DNA of 64,000 bases. Source: Sphingomonas sp. AX6. GTDB taxonomy: Bacteria > Pseudomonadota > Alphaproteobacteria > Sphingomonadales > Sphingomonadaceae. A program made the position numbers and the translations under genes. The DNA lies in the NCBI RefSeq assembly GCF_902506605.1, contig NZ_LR733979.1:641064-705063 (forward strand), in the 5' to 3' direction. Every line of letters starts with the position of its first letter. The first letter of the stretch is position 1. A model generated the notes under the pieces. It saw only the letters and a list, made by a program, of their open reading frames with translations, was not told where the DNA came from and ran no database searches. This document shows positions 24,256 through 34,038 of the stretch, in pieces.

Positions 24256-25443
24256 ATGATCCGCAGCCTGATCGCGCTTGCCCTGCTATCGGTGGCGACG
24301 CCGTCCGTCGCACAAAGCTGGTCGCGAAGCTGGGCCGTGGCTCCGCAATCGGCGCCCACCGACGCCAATCGCCGCATCCCCGACCTGACCGACCGCACCG
24401 TGCGTCAGGTGGTGCGCCTGTCGAGCGGAGGGACGCGACTTCGAGTGCGCCTCAGCAACGAAATGTCGGACCGGGTGTTGCGCATCGGATCAGTCGAGGT
24501 CGCACTGGCCGACGCTGACGGACGGATTGTCGCCGGCACCAGTCGACAGGTTCGATTCGACGGTGAAACCAGCGCGGTCGTACCGATGCACGCACCGTTG
24601 GTCAGCGATCCGATCGCGCTGTCGGTCGAGCCGCTGGCCCGCATCGCCATCACCATCCACCTGCCGAGCGGCGCGCCATCGCCCACCGTCCATTCGCACG
24701 CCGCCGCCACCGCCTGGATCGCGCCCGGCAATCAGACCGACGCGATTACGATGCGCAATGCCACGCGCTTCGGTCAGCGGCTGATGATCGCCGGTGTCGA
24801 TGTCGAGGCGCGCGCCCGCCAGCGCACGATCGTCGCATTCGGCGATTCGATCACCGATGGTGCTCGCGCTACCAACGATGCCGACACCCGCTGGCCCGAT
24901 GCGCTCGCCAACCGGTTGCAGGCCGCACGGATGACCGGCGTTGGCGTCGCCAATCTGGGGATCGGCGGCAACCGCGTGCTGCTCGACGGCAGCGGTCTTA
25001 ACGCGCTGGCGCGGTTCGACCGCGACGTGCTGTCGGTGCCCGGCGTCAGCCATGTCATCATACTCGAAGGCGTCAACGATATCGGTTCGGCCTGGCGCGA
25101 CAAGGTCGCCGAACGACCGACTGCGGACGACATCATCGACGGCTATCGCCAGATCATCGCGCGGGCGAATGATCGCAGCGTGAAGGTCGTGTTCGGCACC
25201 ATCCTCCCCTATAAAGGAGCAAGTTACTGGAGTGAATGGGGCGAAGGCGTCCGAGCAGAGGTCAATCAATGGATTCGCACCAATCGCGAAGCCGACGGCT
25301 TCGTCGATTTCGATGCCGCGACCCGCGACCCCGCCGATCCTCAGCGCATGGCCAAAGCCTATGACGGTGGCGACGCGCTGCATCCAAACGATGCGGGATT
25401 CAAGGCGATGGCGGACGCGGTGGCGTTGAAGCTGCTGCGCTAG
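24256..25443 (+). CDS. SGNH/GDSL hydrolase (probable carbohydrate esterase), exported
   Basis: The 395-residue product has a signal peptide (1-19, to SVAQ), an N-terminal beta-rich domain (about 25-185), and a C-terminal SGNH domain with all four blocks: GDSIT (Ser near 198), IGGNR, EGVND and DALHPND (catalytic Asp and His). It is probably a deacetylase for acetylated pectin or rhamnogalacturonan, inferred from its position as the last gene of the locus. AAGGGA precedes the ATG by about 9 bases. It ends 8 bases from the convergent amiC. Confidence 0.85.
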   Translation: MIRSLIALALLSVATPSVAQSWSRSWAVAPQSAPTDANRRIPDLTDRTVRQVVRLSSGGTRLRVRLSNEMSDRVLRIGSVEVALADADGRIVAGTSRQVRFDGETSAVVPMHAPLVSDPIALSVEPLARIAITIHLPSGAPSPTVHSHAAATAWIAPGNQTDAITMRNATRFGQRLMIAGVDVEARARQRTIVAFGDSITDGARATNDADTRWPDALANRLQAARMTGVGVANLGIGGNRVLLDGSGLNALARFDRDVLSVPGVSHVIILEGVNDIGSAWRDKVAERPTADDIIDGYRQIIARANDRSVKVVFGTILPYKGASYWSEWGEGVRAEVNQWIRTNREADGFVDFDAATRDPADPQRMAKAYDGGDALHPNDAGFKAMADAVALKLLR

Positions 25444-25451
25444 CCTTGCGC

Positions 25452-26708
25452 CTAGCGCGCAGCCAATTGCGTCGCGAAGTGAATCTCCACCGATTCGCGC
25501 ACCGTTTGTGCAATCCGAGTTCGCCCGGCGTTGGAATTCAAGAACTCCGCATCGCCCTCGTTCGACAGATAACCGGTCTCGAACAGCACCGACGGCATGT
25601 CGGGGGCCTTGAGCACCATTAGCGACGCCATGCGATGGAAATGTTCGCGGGTCGGGATGCGGTCCTTCGCCTCGCGTCCCAGCAGGCGCGCGAAGCGGGC
25701 CGAGGTGTTGAGCGTCTCGCGCTGGGCCAGGTCGATCAGGATCGACGAGATGTCCGACGTCTGTTCGGCCAGGTTCACGCCCGCCAGCACATCGGCCTTG
25801 TTCTCGCGCGCCGCCAGCCGCGCGGCTTCGCGGTCGGAGGCGACTTCGGACAGGGTATAGGCGGTCGCGCCCGACGCCTGGACATTGCCCGCGCTGTCGC
25901 AGTGGACCGAAATGAACAGGTTCGCGCCCAGCCGCCGGGCGATGCCATAACGTTCCTGCAGGATCAGGAATTTGTCGTCCTCGCGTGTCAGTGCCACGCG
26001 CACGCGGCCAGATTTGACCAGCGCGTCCCGGATCGCAAGCGCGGTGGCGAGCGTCAGGTCTTTCTCACGCGTGCCGTCGGCGGCGATCGCGCCGGGATCG
26101 TGTCCGCCATGACCGGCATCGATTACCACCAGCGGTCGGCTGTCGTCGGCGATGCCGTGGATGCGCGGCAGGCCCGTGCCCTTTTTCGCGACGGGAACCG
26201 CGACGCGAACTTTGGTCGCGGCGGGGCGTTCGGGCCGCAGCCCCATTGAAAAGGTCGGGAGGATATCGATCCGACCCGCGCTGGTCGCCCGCGCGAAGCT
26301 CCGGCCGTCGACCCCCTTCAGCATCAGCGTCAGCGTGCGTCCGTCCTCACCGAAGCGGCCCTCGGTGACGATCGCCGGACGCGCCAGATCGAACACGATC
26401 CGCGCGCCGTCGCCTTGATTGCCCTGGCGCACGGCCGCGACCGGTCCGCCGATCAGCATCGTCCCCTGCCCCGGCTGCGCGCCGGTCACATCGACCGCGA
26501 TCCGGTCCGGCCCGGCAAGCAGGAACGCCGACGCATTGGCGACCCGCGCGTCGAAGGTCAGGACGATCCGGTCGCCGCGCACCTCGATGCCGGTCACCAC
26601 GCCCGCCAGCGCAGGCGTGCCCTGCAACCACATCAGGAGGATGGTGAAGAAAAGCCCCATACGCAGGCTATGCCAAGCGGAGCCGTGGCCGGTCCAGCCG
26701 AAAATCAT
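25452..26708 (-). CDS. amiC: N-acetylmuramoyl-L-alanine amidase (AmiC type)
   Basis: This is a periplasmic zinc amidase that splits septal peptidoglycan, with 418 residues if started at 26708. A signal segment (about 17-36) is followed by an AMIN domain (about 37-150: GIEVRGDRIVLTFDARV) and the Amidase_3 domain (about 190-410) with the zinc ligands in DAGHGGHDPGA, the Glu after TREKDLTLATALA's start, and ISVHCDSA, plus the catalytic Glu in VLFETGYLSN. An alternative ATG at 26660 gives a more typical signal peptide but has no ribosome binding site; GAG lies 8 bases before the longer start. It is divergent from rne, a common pairing in this group. Confidence 0.92.
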   Translation of the reverse strand: MIFGWTGHGSAWHSLRMGLFFTILLMWLQGTPALAGVVTGIEVRGDRIVLTFDARVANASAFLLAGPDRIAVDVTGAQPGQGTMLIGGPVAAVRQGNQGDGARIVFDLARPAIVTEGRFGEDGRTLTLMLKGVDGRSFARATSAGRIDILPTFSMGLRPERPAATKVRVAVPVAKKGTGLPRIHGIADDSRPLVVIDAGHGGHDPGAIAADGTREKDLTLATALAIRDALVKSGRVRVALTREDDKFLILQERYGIARRLGANLFISVHCDSAGNVQASGATAYTLSEVASDREAARLAARENKADVLAGVNLAEQTSDISSILIDLAQRETLNTSARFARLLGREAKDRIPTREHFHRMASLMVLKAPDMPSVLFETGYLSNEGDAEFLNSNAGRTRIAQTVRESVEIHFATQLAAR

Positions 26709-27179
26709 ATCCGCTACTCATGTCGTTACTGCCCTGTTGCGCATTGGATAGGACGCGCGCCCTTCGATCGCGGTTGACGGGCGCGGTTAATTTGCCGTTC
26801 GGCATATTCTTGCCGCCCGACCGGCAAGAAGCTGCCAGTTGATGCGCAGGCCTGGCGGTGCTAGGCCGCAGGGGTCCGGGAAGTTGCGTCATGTGCGCCG
26901 CAGGTTGTTCCGGCATTTCATCGCCCGCCCGGCTTTCATTCGGGACGGCGCATCCAGGTTGACGCTGCATGAGGCTTTTCCCGTCATTTCCGCAATCAGG
27001 CGCCCCATCGGGCGGCCGTGCGGCGACGGGAGTTCCGATCCACAGGATCGGACATGTCCAGACAGCAGAGGCACATCATCCACATCGATCGACCGGAGCG
27101 GCGCTTTACCGCCCGATCGACCCCCTTATGAGCGCGCGGCCGAACCCTTTACGGGGATGGCGCGCGTGGAGAGACTTAA
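26709..27179 (+). promoter_or_regulatory. amiC–rne divergent region and long rne leader
   Basis: This 471-bp gap carries no credible gene. It must hold the amiC promoter and the rne promoter and 5' leader. Structured elements are visible: a 7-bp stem TCCGATC-cacag-GATCGGA (27034-27052), and a GCGCGC/GCGCGC pairing enclosing CCC-tttac-GGG just before the rne start. A long structured leader fits RNase E autoregulation, known in E. coli; here it is inference. Confidence 0.45.
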
Positions 27180-29951
27180 ATGACAACGCGTATGCTGATC
27201 GACGCACGCCACCGGGAAGAGACCCGCGTGGCGGTCGTCAAGGGAAACCGGATTGAAGAGTTCGATTTCGAAAGTGCCGAACGCAAGCAGTTAAAAGGCA
27301 ATATCTACCTCGCCAAGGTTACCCGCGTCGAACCGTCGCTTCAGGCGGCGTTCGTCGATTATGGCGGCAATCGCCACGGTTTCCTGGCGTTCAGCGAAAT
27401 CCACCCCGATTATTATCAGATCCCCAAGGAAGATCGCGAAGCCCTGCTCCGTGAGGAAGCCGAACATGCTGCCGAAGAGGCAGCCCTTCGCGCCGATTCC
27501 GATCATGACGACGACCATCACGACGACGATGTCGAAGTGGTTGAGCGCTTGTCCGACGAGGACGAAGTCGCAGCAGGCGACGATTTCGACGACGAAGACG
27601 CGGAGCCGACCGAGGACGGCGAACCCGAAGAAGGCGGCGATCGTCGCCGGGGACGCGGCCGCAAGAAGGGCGGCAGCGAAGACCCCGCGGTCGAGGCGCT
27701 TCGCCAGCGCCGCCTGAATCTGCGCAAGCGCTACAAGATTCAGGACGTGATCCGCAGGCGGCAGGTGCTGCTGGTTCAGATCGTCAAGGAAGAACGCGGC
27801 AACAAGGGCGCGGCGCTCACCAGCTATCTGAGCCTTGCAGGTCGTTACTGCGTGCTGATGCCCAACACCGCGCATGGCGGCGGCATTTCGCGCAAGATCT
27901 CATCTGCATCGGATCGCAAGCGACTCAAGACGATCATGTCGGACCTGAAGCTGCCCCCGACGATGGGCTGCATCGTCCGCACCGCCGGCCTTCAGCGGAC
28001 CAAGGTCGAGATCAAGCGCGACTTCGATTATTTGGCGCGACTGTGGGACGGCATTCGCGAGGAAACGCTGAAATCGGCGGCGCCTGCGCTCGTGTACGGC
28101 GACAGCGACCTCATCAAGCGCGCCATCCGCGACATCTATAATCGCGAGATCGACGAGGTAATCGTTGAGGGCGAGGACGGATATCGTCAGGCCAAGGATT
28201 TCATGAAGCTGCTGATGCCGAGCCATGCGCGCAAGGTGAAGCAATATTCGGACGCGGTGCCGCTGTATCAGCGTCATCATGTCGAGGATCAGCTGGCGGC
28301 AATGTACCATCCCGTCGTCCAACTGAAATCGGGCGGCTATCTGGTCATCAACCCGACCGAGGCGTTGGTGTCGATCGACATCAACTCAGGGAGGTCGACT
28401 CGCGAACACTCGATCGAACAGACCGCGACCGCGACCAATTTGGAAGCCGCACAGGAAATTGCGCGTCAGTTGCGCCTGCGCGACATGGCCGGCCTGGTCG
28501 TGATCGATTTCATCGACATGGATCATTCGTCCAACGTCCGTAAGGTCGAAAAGGCGATGAAGGAGGCGCTGAAGAACGATCGCGCCCGTATTCAGGTCGG
28601 CCGCATCAGTGCATTCGGCCTGATGGAAATGAGCCGCCAGCGGCTTCGGACCGGCGTGCTCGAAGCGTCCACGCGCCAGTGCCCGCACTGCGAAGGCACC
28701 GGCTTGGTCCGCACCGCATCTTCGGCGGGGCTTTCAGCGCTGCGCCTGATCGAGGACGAGGCCGCCCGCGGTCGCGGATCGAACATCACGCTGCGCGCGA
28801 GCCAGGAAGCGGCGTTCTACGTCCTCAACAACAAGCGCGCCGACATCGCCGAGATCGAGGAACGCTACGGCGTCCGCGTCGAAATCCTGTCGGACGGCGA
28901 AGTCGAAGGCGCGCGCATGTCGGTCGAGGCGAGCGGCCCGCCACCCGCCTATGCGCCGCGTTTCGCGCCGGTCGTCGAGGAAGTCGAGGAGGACTATCCC
29001 GAGGATATCGAGGACGAGATCGAGGAAGAGGAAGCCGAGGAAGCCGCCCCCTCTGCCCGCCGCGAACGCGAGCGTGACGACAGTGATGGCGAAGGCGGAC
29101 GCAAGCGTCGCCGCCGTCGTGGACGCCGGGGTCGCGGACGTGATGAAGGCGAAACCAGTGATGGCGAAGAGCGCGAAGAAGGCCAGGCCGAACGCCAGGA
29201 AAGTGAGGTCTCTGACGACACGCAGGACGCTGCCGATAACGACGTTGCCGAAGAAAACGGCCATGAGCGCGGCGAAAAGCGCAAGCGTCGTCGGCGCGGT
29301 CGTCGCGGCGGTGCACGTCGCAGCGAAACCGCGTCGAACGGTGACGAAGCGGGCGAAGGTGCCGATGCAACGGGCGAACAGCCGGTCGACGACGCGGTGA
29401 TCGCGGCATCCGAACCGGTCGAACTCGCCGCCGAGGAAGGCGCGGCTGAAAAACCCAAGCGCGCGCGTCGTCGCCCGCGGGCACGTGCCGCCGACGCCGA
29501 AGCGCCCGCAACCGTCGATGCTCCGGCCGAAACCGTTGTCGAGGCACCGGTAGAAGCCGAAGCGGACGAAAAGCCCAAGCCAAAACGCACCCGTCGCAAA
29601 AAGGCGGACGTAGAGGCGACCACCGCCACCGAAACGCCGGTCGTCGAGCAGGTCGTCCAGGCCGATGAGCCCGAAGCCGAAGCACCAAAGCCAAAGCGGA
29701 CGCGCCGCAAAAAGGTTGATGCTGGGGAACCCGCGGCAATGGCAGACGACGACGCGCCCAAAGCGCCCGCACGAACGCGCAAGGTAGCGGCCACCGCTGC
29801 GGTCGAGGCTCCGTCGCAGGCGGCACCTGCGGCACAGGCACCGGAACCAACACCGTCAGGCGATACTGCCCCGACCGATGCCGGAGACGCGGAAAGCGAT
29901 GAGGACGGCAACCCGCGTCGCGGCTGGTGGCAGCGCACGTTCGGCGCGTAA
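27180..29951 (+). CDS. rne: Ribonuclease E (RNase E/G family)
   Basis: This 923-residue endoribonuclease is the core of the RNA degradosome. An N-terminal S1 domain (MLIDARHREETRVAVVKGNRIEEFDFE; LAKVTRVEPSLQAAFVDYG) is split by a long acidic insert (about 95-165, DHDDDHHDDDVEV and similar). Next come the RNase H-like and 5'-sensor regions, the catalytic aspartates in SIDINSGRS (near 399) and VVIDFIDM, and the zinc-link CPHCEGTG (near 501). The C-terminal third (about 600-923) is low-complexity, alternating Arg-rich blocks (KRRRRRGRRGRGR) and acidic or Ala/Pro blocks, presumably RNA- and partner-binding. It ends before a strong bidirectional terminator. Confidence 0.96.
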   Translation: MTTRMLIDARHREETRVAVVKGNRIEEFDFESAERKQLKGNIYLAKVTRVEPSLQAAFVDYGGNRHGFLAFSEIHPDYYQIPKEDREALLREEAEHAAEEAALRADSDHDDDHHDDDVEVVERLSDEDEVAAGDDFDDEDAEPTEDGEPEEGGDRRRGRGRKKGGSEDPAVEALRQRRLNLRKRYKIQDVIRRRQVLLVQIVKEERGNKGAALTSYLSLAGRYCVLMPNTAHGGGISRKISSASDRKRLKTIMSDLKLPPTMGCIVRTAGLQRTKVEIKRDFDYLARLWDGIREETLKSAAPALVYGDSDLIKRAIRDIYNREIDEVIVEGEDGYRQAKDFMKLLMPSHARKVKQYSDAVPLYQRHHVEDQLAAMYHPVVQLKSGGYLVINPTEALVSIDINSGRSTREHSIEQTATATNLEAAQEIARQLRLRDMAGLVVIDFIDMDHSSNVRKVEKAMKEALKNDRARIQVGRISAFGLMEMSRQRLRTGVLEASTRQCPHCEGTGLVRTASSAGLSALRLIEDEAARGRGSNITLRASQEAAFYVLNNKRADIAEIEERYGVRVEILSDGEVEGARMSVEASGPPPAYAPRFAPVVEEVEEDYPEDIEDEIEEEEAEEAAPSARRERERDDSDGEGGRKRRRRRGRRGRGRDEGETSDGEEREEGQAERQESEVSDDTQDAADNDVAEENGHERGEKRKRRRRGRRGGARRSETASNGDEAGEGADATGEQPVDDAVIAASEPVELAAEEGAAEKPKRARRRPRARAADAEAPATVDAPAETVVEAPVEAEADEKPKPKRTRRKKADVEATTATETPVVEQVVQADEPEAEAPKPKRTRRKKVDAGEPAAMADDDAPKAPARTRKVAATAAVEAPSQAAPAAQAPEPTPSGDTAPTDAGDAESDEDGNPRRGWWQRTFGA

Positions 29952-29963
29952 TTATATGAATCG

Positions 29964-30002
29964 GTGATGCCCCGTTCGCGCGATGCGGACGGGGCATCAC
30001 CG
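29964..30002. terminator. Bidirectional terminator between rne and the subtilase gene
   Basis: A perfect 13-bp stem pairs GGTGATGCCCCGT (29964-29976) with ACGGGGCATCACC (29990-30002) around a 13-base loop. It sits between two convergent genes, 12 bases after the rne stop and 4 before the other. Confidence 0.85.
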
Positions 30003-30006
30003 CCAT

Positions 30007-32382
30007 TCAGAACGCCATCGAATATCGCGCGACTGCGCCGACATCATTGCCCAGTTGCGCGAAATTGCCCGGATGGCGGCGCAGGAAAAGGTTCGTTCCC
30101 AAGTTTCCGGCCCACAAGGGCGTCGAATAACGCATCTCGACATCGATCTCGCGCCCGGTTGGGGCCAGGTTCAGCCGCTGGGTCGTCCAGGCATCGACAC
30201 TGCTGCTCGCATAGTCCCAATTGGTCGGCAGCCGCAGGTCGAGCCCGCCCAGCGCGACGCGCATCGGCTGCGCGAACCGCAACCCCCAGCGATCGGACCT
30301 GCTGAACACCGCCAACCTGGCGATATCGATCGCATAGCCGTTGGTGCGGAGGGTTCCCGCACCTTCGACCCCGCCGCGCAGCCGCGCCTGGGTCCAGCCC
30401 TGGCGCATCGACATGCCCAGCGACCAGTCCCGGTCCCAAGACCAGCGCATCGAGGTGTCGACATAATAACTGGTGGCCCGCGCCGCGCCCAGCGCGCCCG
30501 AAAACTGCGCACCGAGCACGGTGTCGGCCTCTGCCAGCCGCGTGACGTTCAGATTGGTGGCCAGTGCACCAAAGCGGCGATCAAAACCGATCGTGATCCG
30601 GTCATAGCCATAGCGATCGAACCGACCCCGCAACTGCGGAAACGCGCCCTGTCCGCGGGTCAGCACGTCACCGCTTTCGACCGCGACGGTCAGCCCCAGC
30701 CTGCCCCATTGCTGGCGCACCGCGACCGACGCATCCGACGAAATGTCGAAACCCGCGCTGCGCGTCGCATCGCCCGCGACCAGAAACGCTGGATCATCGC
30801 GACCCGATAGCTGGGCGACCAGCCCTCCGCTCCCTTCGGAAACACCGAAGCCGAACGTCACGTCTTCCCCCAGTCGCCCCGTCGCCGTTGCGGCGATCGC
30901 GCGCGACACCTGGGCATCGCCCATCGGCATTTCCAGCCGCTCGATCAGGTTGCGCGCGCGTGTCGGCGCGATCGTCACCGCGATCGAGCCGCCCGGATAG
31001 GCGGCGCTCACATGACGGCGGTCGGTGCGCAGAACGCCCGACAGGCTGCGCGCCGGGCCTTCGCGGCGGATCGTCGTCGCCAGGTCGATGGCGAAGGCGC
31101 GGTCGTACCCGTCCAGGATCACCGCACCCAGCCCGGCATGGCTGGTCGCGTCGCCCATCGGCGCCGACAAGGTGGCATTGCTGCTGAGCGACACGCTTTC
31201 GCTCATTCCCGCAATGCCCGTGGTGCCGACCGGCTGAAACGCGCGCGTGAGGTCGAGCACACCGCGTCCATAAATGGCGTCCGTGCCTGCCGCGCCGACG
31301 TCGCGCGCGGTCGTCAGCAACAAATCGACGATTTGCTGCCCGGTCAGGTTCGGAAATGCCTGGGCAAGCAGCGCCGCCGCACCCGCGATCTGCGGCGCGG
31401 AAAAGCTGGTGCCCGACCACAGGAACGGGACATTTTCCTGATTGGGGGCTCGCACCCGTTCGCCCACCGCCGACAGATAGACTGCCGCAGCGCTCCCGGC
31501 TCGGTTGCTGAACGTCGAAATTTCATCGGTGGTGCCGACCGATCCGGCGATGACAATCAGGCCTCGGGCAATCGAGCTATTGAGCGCCGGGGTGGATGCA
31601 AAGGCGTCGGGATTGGCCTCCGCGTCATTTCCCGCCGAAATCACGATGATGACGCCCGCGGCGGTTGCGCGGTTGATCGCCTGGAGCAGCGTGTTGCCAA
31701 CCCCGCCGCCGCCGCCCAGCGAAATATTGACCACCCGCGCGCCGTTGGTGCGCGCGACATCGAGTGCCGATGCGATTGCGCTTTCGGGATGTCTGCATCC
31801 GCTGTCGTCGTTTTCGGGATCTTCGGTCGCGCAGCTTCCCGGTCGGTCGGTACGAAGCGCCAGCACGGTCGCGTCGAACGCGATCCCGTGGGTGCCGACG
31901 TCGTTGCGACGACCCGCAAGCGTGAAGGCAACCGCGGTGCCGTGTCCGCCTTCATCGTCGACGGTGCCGTTGCCCGCGGTGTCCTGAGACGCGGGGTGGA
32001 TGCGTCCGCCGAATTCCTCGCTTTGCAGGTCGATGCCGGTGTCGATCACGCCGACCGTGATGCCCGCGCCGGTCGCCGCGCGATTATAGGCCGCCAGCGC
32101 ATTGGCCGACACCGCACCCACCGTCGCGCGATATTCGGTCGTATCGTAATTGACCGTCGGGGTGGGTGTGGGGGTCGGCGCGGGCGTGGGCACCGGAGTC
32201 GGTGTGGGCGTCGGTGCGACCGGAGGCGGGGTGATCGGGTTGACACGACCGCCTCCCCCGCCGCCACCGCAGGCCGACGCCAGCAACAGGACCGACAGCG
32301 CCGCACCGCCGCGCAGATGGATGGGACGCAGCCGCGCGAAATCGCGCCGCTCGCGGGAGAGCAAATAGGATACGCAATACAT
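30007..32382 (-). CDS. S8 (subtilisin-family) serine peptidase lipoprotein with beta-barrel-like C-terminus
   Basis: The product has 791 residues. A lipobox (LLASAC, Cys38) is followed by a glycine run, a Pro/Thr linker (about 50-77), then an S8 domain with the full triad: Asp114 in VIDTGID, His147 in GGHGTA, Ser326 in SGTSFSAPQIAGAAAL, and the oxyanion Asn in SAGND. After about 380, residues 420-791 form a region of alternating beta strands ending SMAF, which resembles an autotransporter barrel or surface-anchored beta domain; the lipobox and barrel together are unusual. It is probably a cell-surface or outer-membrane protease. GAGG lies 10 bases before the ATG. It ends at the terminator shared with rne. 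Confidence 0.88.
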   Translation of the reverse strand: MYCVSYLLSRERRDFARLRPIHLRGGAALSVLLLASACGGGGGGGRVNPITPPPVAPTPTPTPVPTPAPTPTPTPTVNYDTTEYRATVGAVSANALAAYNRAATGAGITVGVIDTGIDLQSEEFGGRIHPASQDTAGNGTVDDEGGHGTAVAFTLAGRRNDVGTHGIAFDATVLALRTDRPGSCATEDPENDDSGCRHPESAIASALDVARTNGARVVNISLGGGGGVGNTLLQAINRATAAGVIIVISAGNDAEANPDAFASTPALNSSIARGLIVIAGSVGTTDEISTFSNRAGSAAAVYLSAVGERVRAPNQENVPFLWSGTSFSAPQIAGAAALLAQAFPNLTGQQIVDLLLTTARDVGAAGTDAIYGRGVLDLTRAFQPVGTTGIAGMSESVSLSSNATLSAPMGDATSHAGLGAVILDGYDRAFAIDLATTIRREGPARSLSGVLRTDRRHVSAAYPGGSIAVTIAPTRARNLIERLEMPMGDAQVSRAIAATATGRLGEDVTFGFGVSEGSGGLVAQLSGRDDPAFLVAGDATRSAGFDISSDASVAVRQQWGRLGLTVAVESGDVLTRGQGAFPQLRGRFDRYGYDRITIGFDRRFGALATNLNVTRLAEADTVLGAQFSGALGAARATSYYVDTSMRWSWDRDWSLGMSMRQGWTQARLRGGVEGAGTLRTNGYAIDIARLAVFSRSDRWGLRFAQPMRVALGGLDLRLPTNWDYASSSVDAWTTQRLNLAPTGREIDVEMRYSTPLWAGNLGTNLFLRRHPGNFAQLGNDVGAVARYSMAF

Positions 32383-32492
32383 GGTTCGATGACCTCACCG
32401 CCCATCGGCTGGCGGAACGCGAAGGGTCACCCAACCCCTGCGCGCGCTTCGCTTGCCCCGCGCAAGCGCCATGCCTAAAGGCTCAAGCCATC

Positions 32493-33170
32493 ATGCTTGC
32501 CCAGCTTTCGCATATCCGCAACTGGATTTTCGATCTCGACAACACGCTGTACCCGGCGTCGGCGGGTCTGTTTACCCATATCGACAAACGAATGGGCAGC
32601 TTCGTGGCCGATCTGATCGGATGCGAAACGACCGAAGCGCAGCGTATCCAGAAAGCATATTTTTTCGAACACGGCACGACGCTGGCCGGGCTGATGGCCG
32701 AACACGACATCGATCCGCACGCGTTTCTGGACTATGTCCACGACATCGACATGTCGGCGTTGCAAGCCAATGTCGCACTTGCCGATGCGATCGCGCGACT
32801 GCCGGGGCGCAAACTGGTCTTCACCAATGGCAGTGCACCTTATGCACTGAAGGTGCTCGAGCGGCTGGGATTGCAGGACAGTTTCGAGGCGATCCACGAC
32901 ATCCATGCCGTTGATTACCAGTGCAAGCCGATGGCTGCCGCCTATGCCAGCCTGTGCGACACCCACGACCTCGACCCGCGCGAAAGCCTGTTCGTCGAGG
33001 ACATGGCGCGCAACCTGGCGCCTGCAAAGGCGATCGGGATGACCACGGTGTGGGTCGACAACGGTTCGGAACAAGCCCCCGACGCGGCGCGCGATTTCAT
33101 CGACTTTACCACGCACGATATCGGGCACTGGCTCGAAAACCTATTGGAGGACACATGTCCAGCGACCTGA
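32493..33170 (+). CDS. HAD-family pyrimidine 5'-nucleotidase-like phosphatase
   Basis: The 225-residue product is a HAD hydrolase of the SDT1/YjjG-like pyrimidine nucleotidase group. Motif I is [11 protein letters not shown], motif II LVFTNGS, motif III with Lys in [10 protein letters not shown] and motif IV in [17 protein letters not shown]. It should dephosphorylate small phosphometabolites, perhaps pyrimidine nucleotides. The cap region (about 25-100) is alpha-helical. It overlaps dapD by 16 bases, so the two are co-transcribed, as is common in sphingomonads. Confidence 0.9.
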   Translation: MLAQLSHIRNWIFDLDNTLYPASAGLFTHIDKRMGSFVADLIGCETTEAQRIQKAYFFEHGTTLAGLMAEHDIDPHAFLDYVHDIDMSALQANVALADAIARLPGRKLVFTNGSAPYALKVLERLGLQDSFEAIHDIHAVDYQCKPMAAAYASLCDTHDLDPRESLFVEDMARNLAPAKAIGMTTVWVDNGSEQAPDAARDFIDFTTHDIGHWLENLLEDTCPAT

Positions 33171-33994
33171 TTTCCGTCATCGATGCCGCTTGGGAAGACC
33201 GCGCCACGATCAGCTTCGCGACATCGGGTGCGGTCCGCGATGCGGTGAACACCGCGCTCGAACAGCTCGACTCTGGCGAAGCACGGGTCGCGCAACCCGA
33301 TGACAATGGCGGCTGGACGGTCAATCAGTGGCTGAAGAAAGCGGTGCTGTTGTCGTTCCGCCTCAATGACAATGTCCTGATCGACGGGCCGGGCCTGTCC
33401 AACTGGTTCGACAAGGTGCCGTCCAAATTCGACGGCTGGCGCGAACAGCGCTTCCGCACCGCAGGCTTTCGCGCGGTGCCCGGCAGCATCGTCCGCCGCG
33501 GCGCATTCGTGGGCAAGGGCGCGGTGCTGATGCCCAGCTTCGTCAATATCGGCGCCTATGTCGGCGAAGGCACGATGGTCGACACCTGGGCGACGGTCGG
33601 TAGCTGCGCTCAGATCGGCAAGAACGTTCACTTGTCGGGCGGTGCAGGCATCGGCGGCGTGCTGGAGCCACTGCAGGCCGACCCGGTCATCATCGGCGAC
33701 GGCGCGTTCATCGGCGCGCGGGCCGAGGTCGCCGAGGGCGTGCGCGTCGGCGAAGGCGCGGTGCTGTCGATGGGCGTGTATCTGGGCGCATCGACCAAGA
33801 TTATCGACCGCGCGACCGGCGAAGTGTTTCGCGGGGAAGTCCCGCCCTATGCGGTGGTGGTGCCCGGCAACATCGGTGGTGGCACCGATGAATCAGGGGG
33901 GGCCAAGCCTGCGCTCTACTGCGCGGTGATCGTCAAGCGCGTGGACGAACAGACGCGCAGCAAAACCAGCATCAACGAGTTGCTGCGGGATTAA
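33155..33994 (+). CDS. dapD: 2,3,4,5-tetrahydropyridine-2,6-dicarboxylate N-succinyltransferase
   Basis: This 279-residue enzyme succinylates tetrahydrodipicolinate in the lysine/meso-diaminopimelate pathway. A helical N-domain (about 1-95) leads to a left-handed beta-helix with hexapeptide repeats ([55 protein letters not shown]) and a C-terminal strand region. The start was set at the ATG after GGAGGACAC, although the frame runs far upstream; the result is the family's normal length. It lies inside the end of the phosphatase gene. Confidence 0.97.
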   Translation: MSSDLISVIDAAWEDRATISFATSGAVRDAVNTALEQLDSGEARVAQPDDNGGWTVNQWLKKAVLLSFRLNDNVLIDGPGLSNWFDKVPSKFDGWREQRFRTAGFRAVPGSIVRRGAFVGKGAVLMPSFVNIGAYVGEGTMVDTWATVGSCAQIGKNVHLSGGAGIGGVLEPLQADPVIIGDGAFIGARAEVAEGVRVGEGAVLSMGVYLGASTKIIDRATGEVFRGEVPPYAVVVPGNIGGGTDESGGAKPALYCAVIVKRVDEQTRSKTSINELLRD

Positions 33995-34038
33995 GACAGG
34001 GCAAACGCCGAACCCTGAACCCGGTCAGCGCGCGGGAT

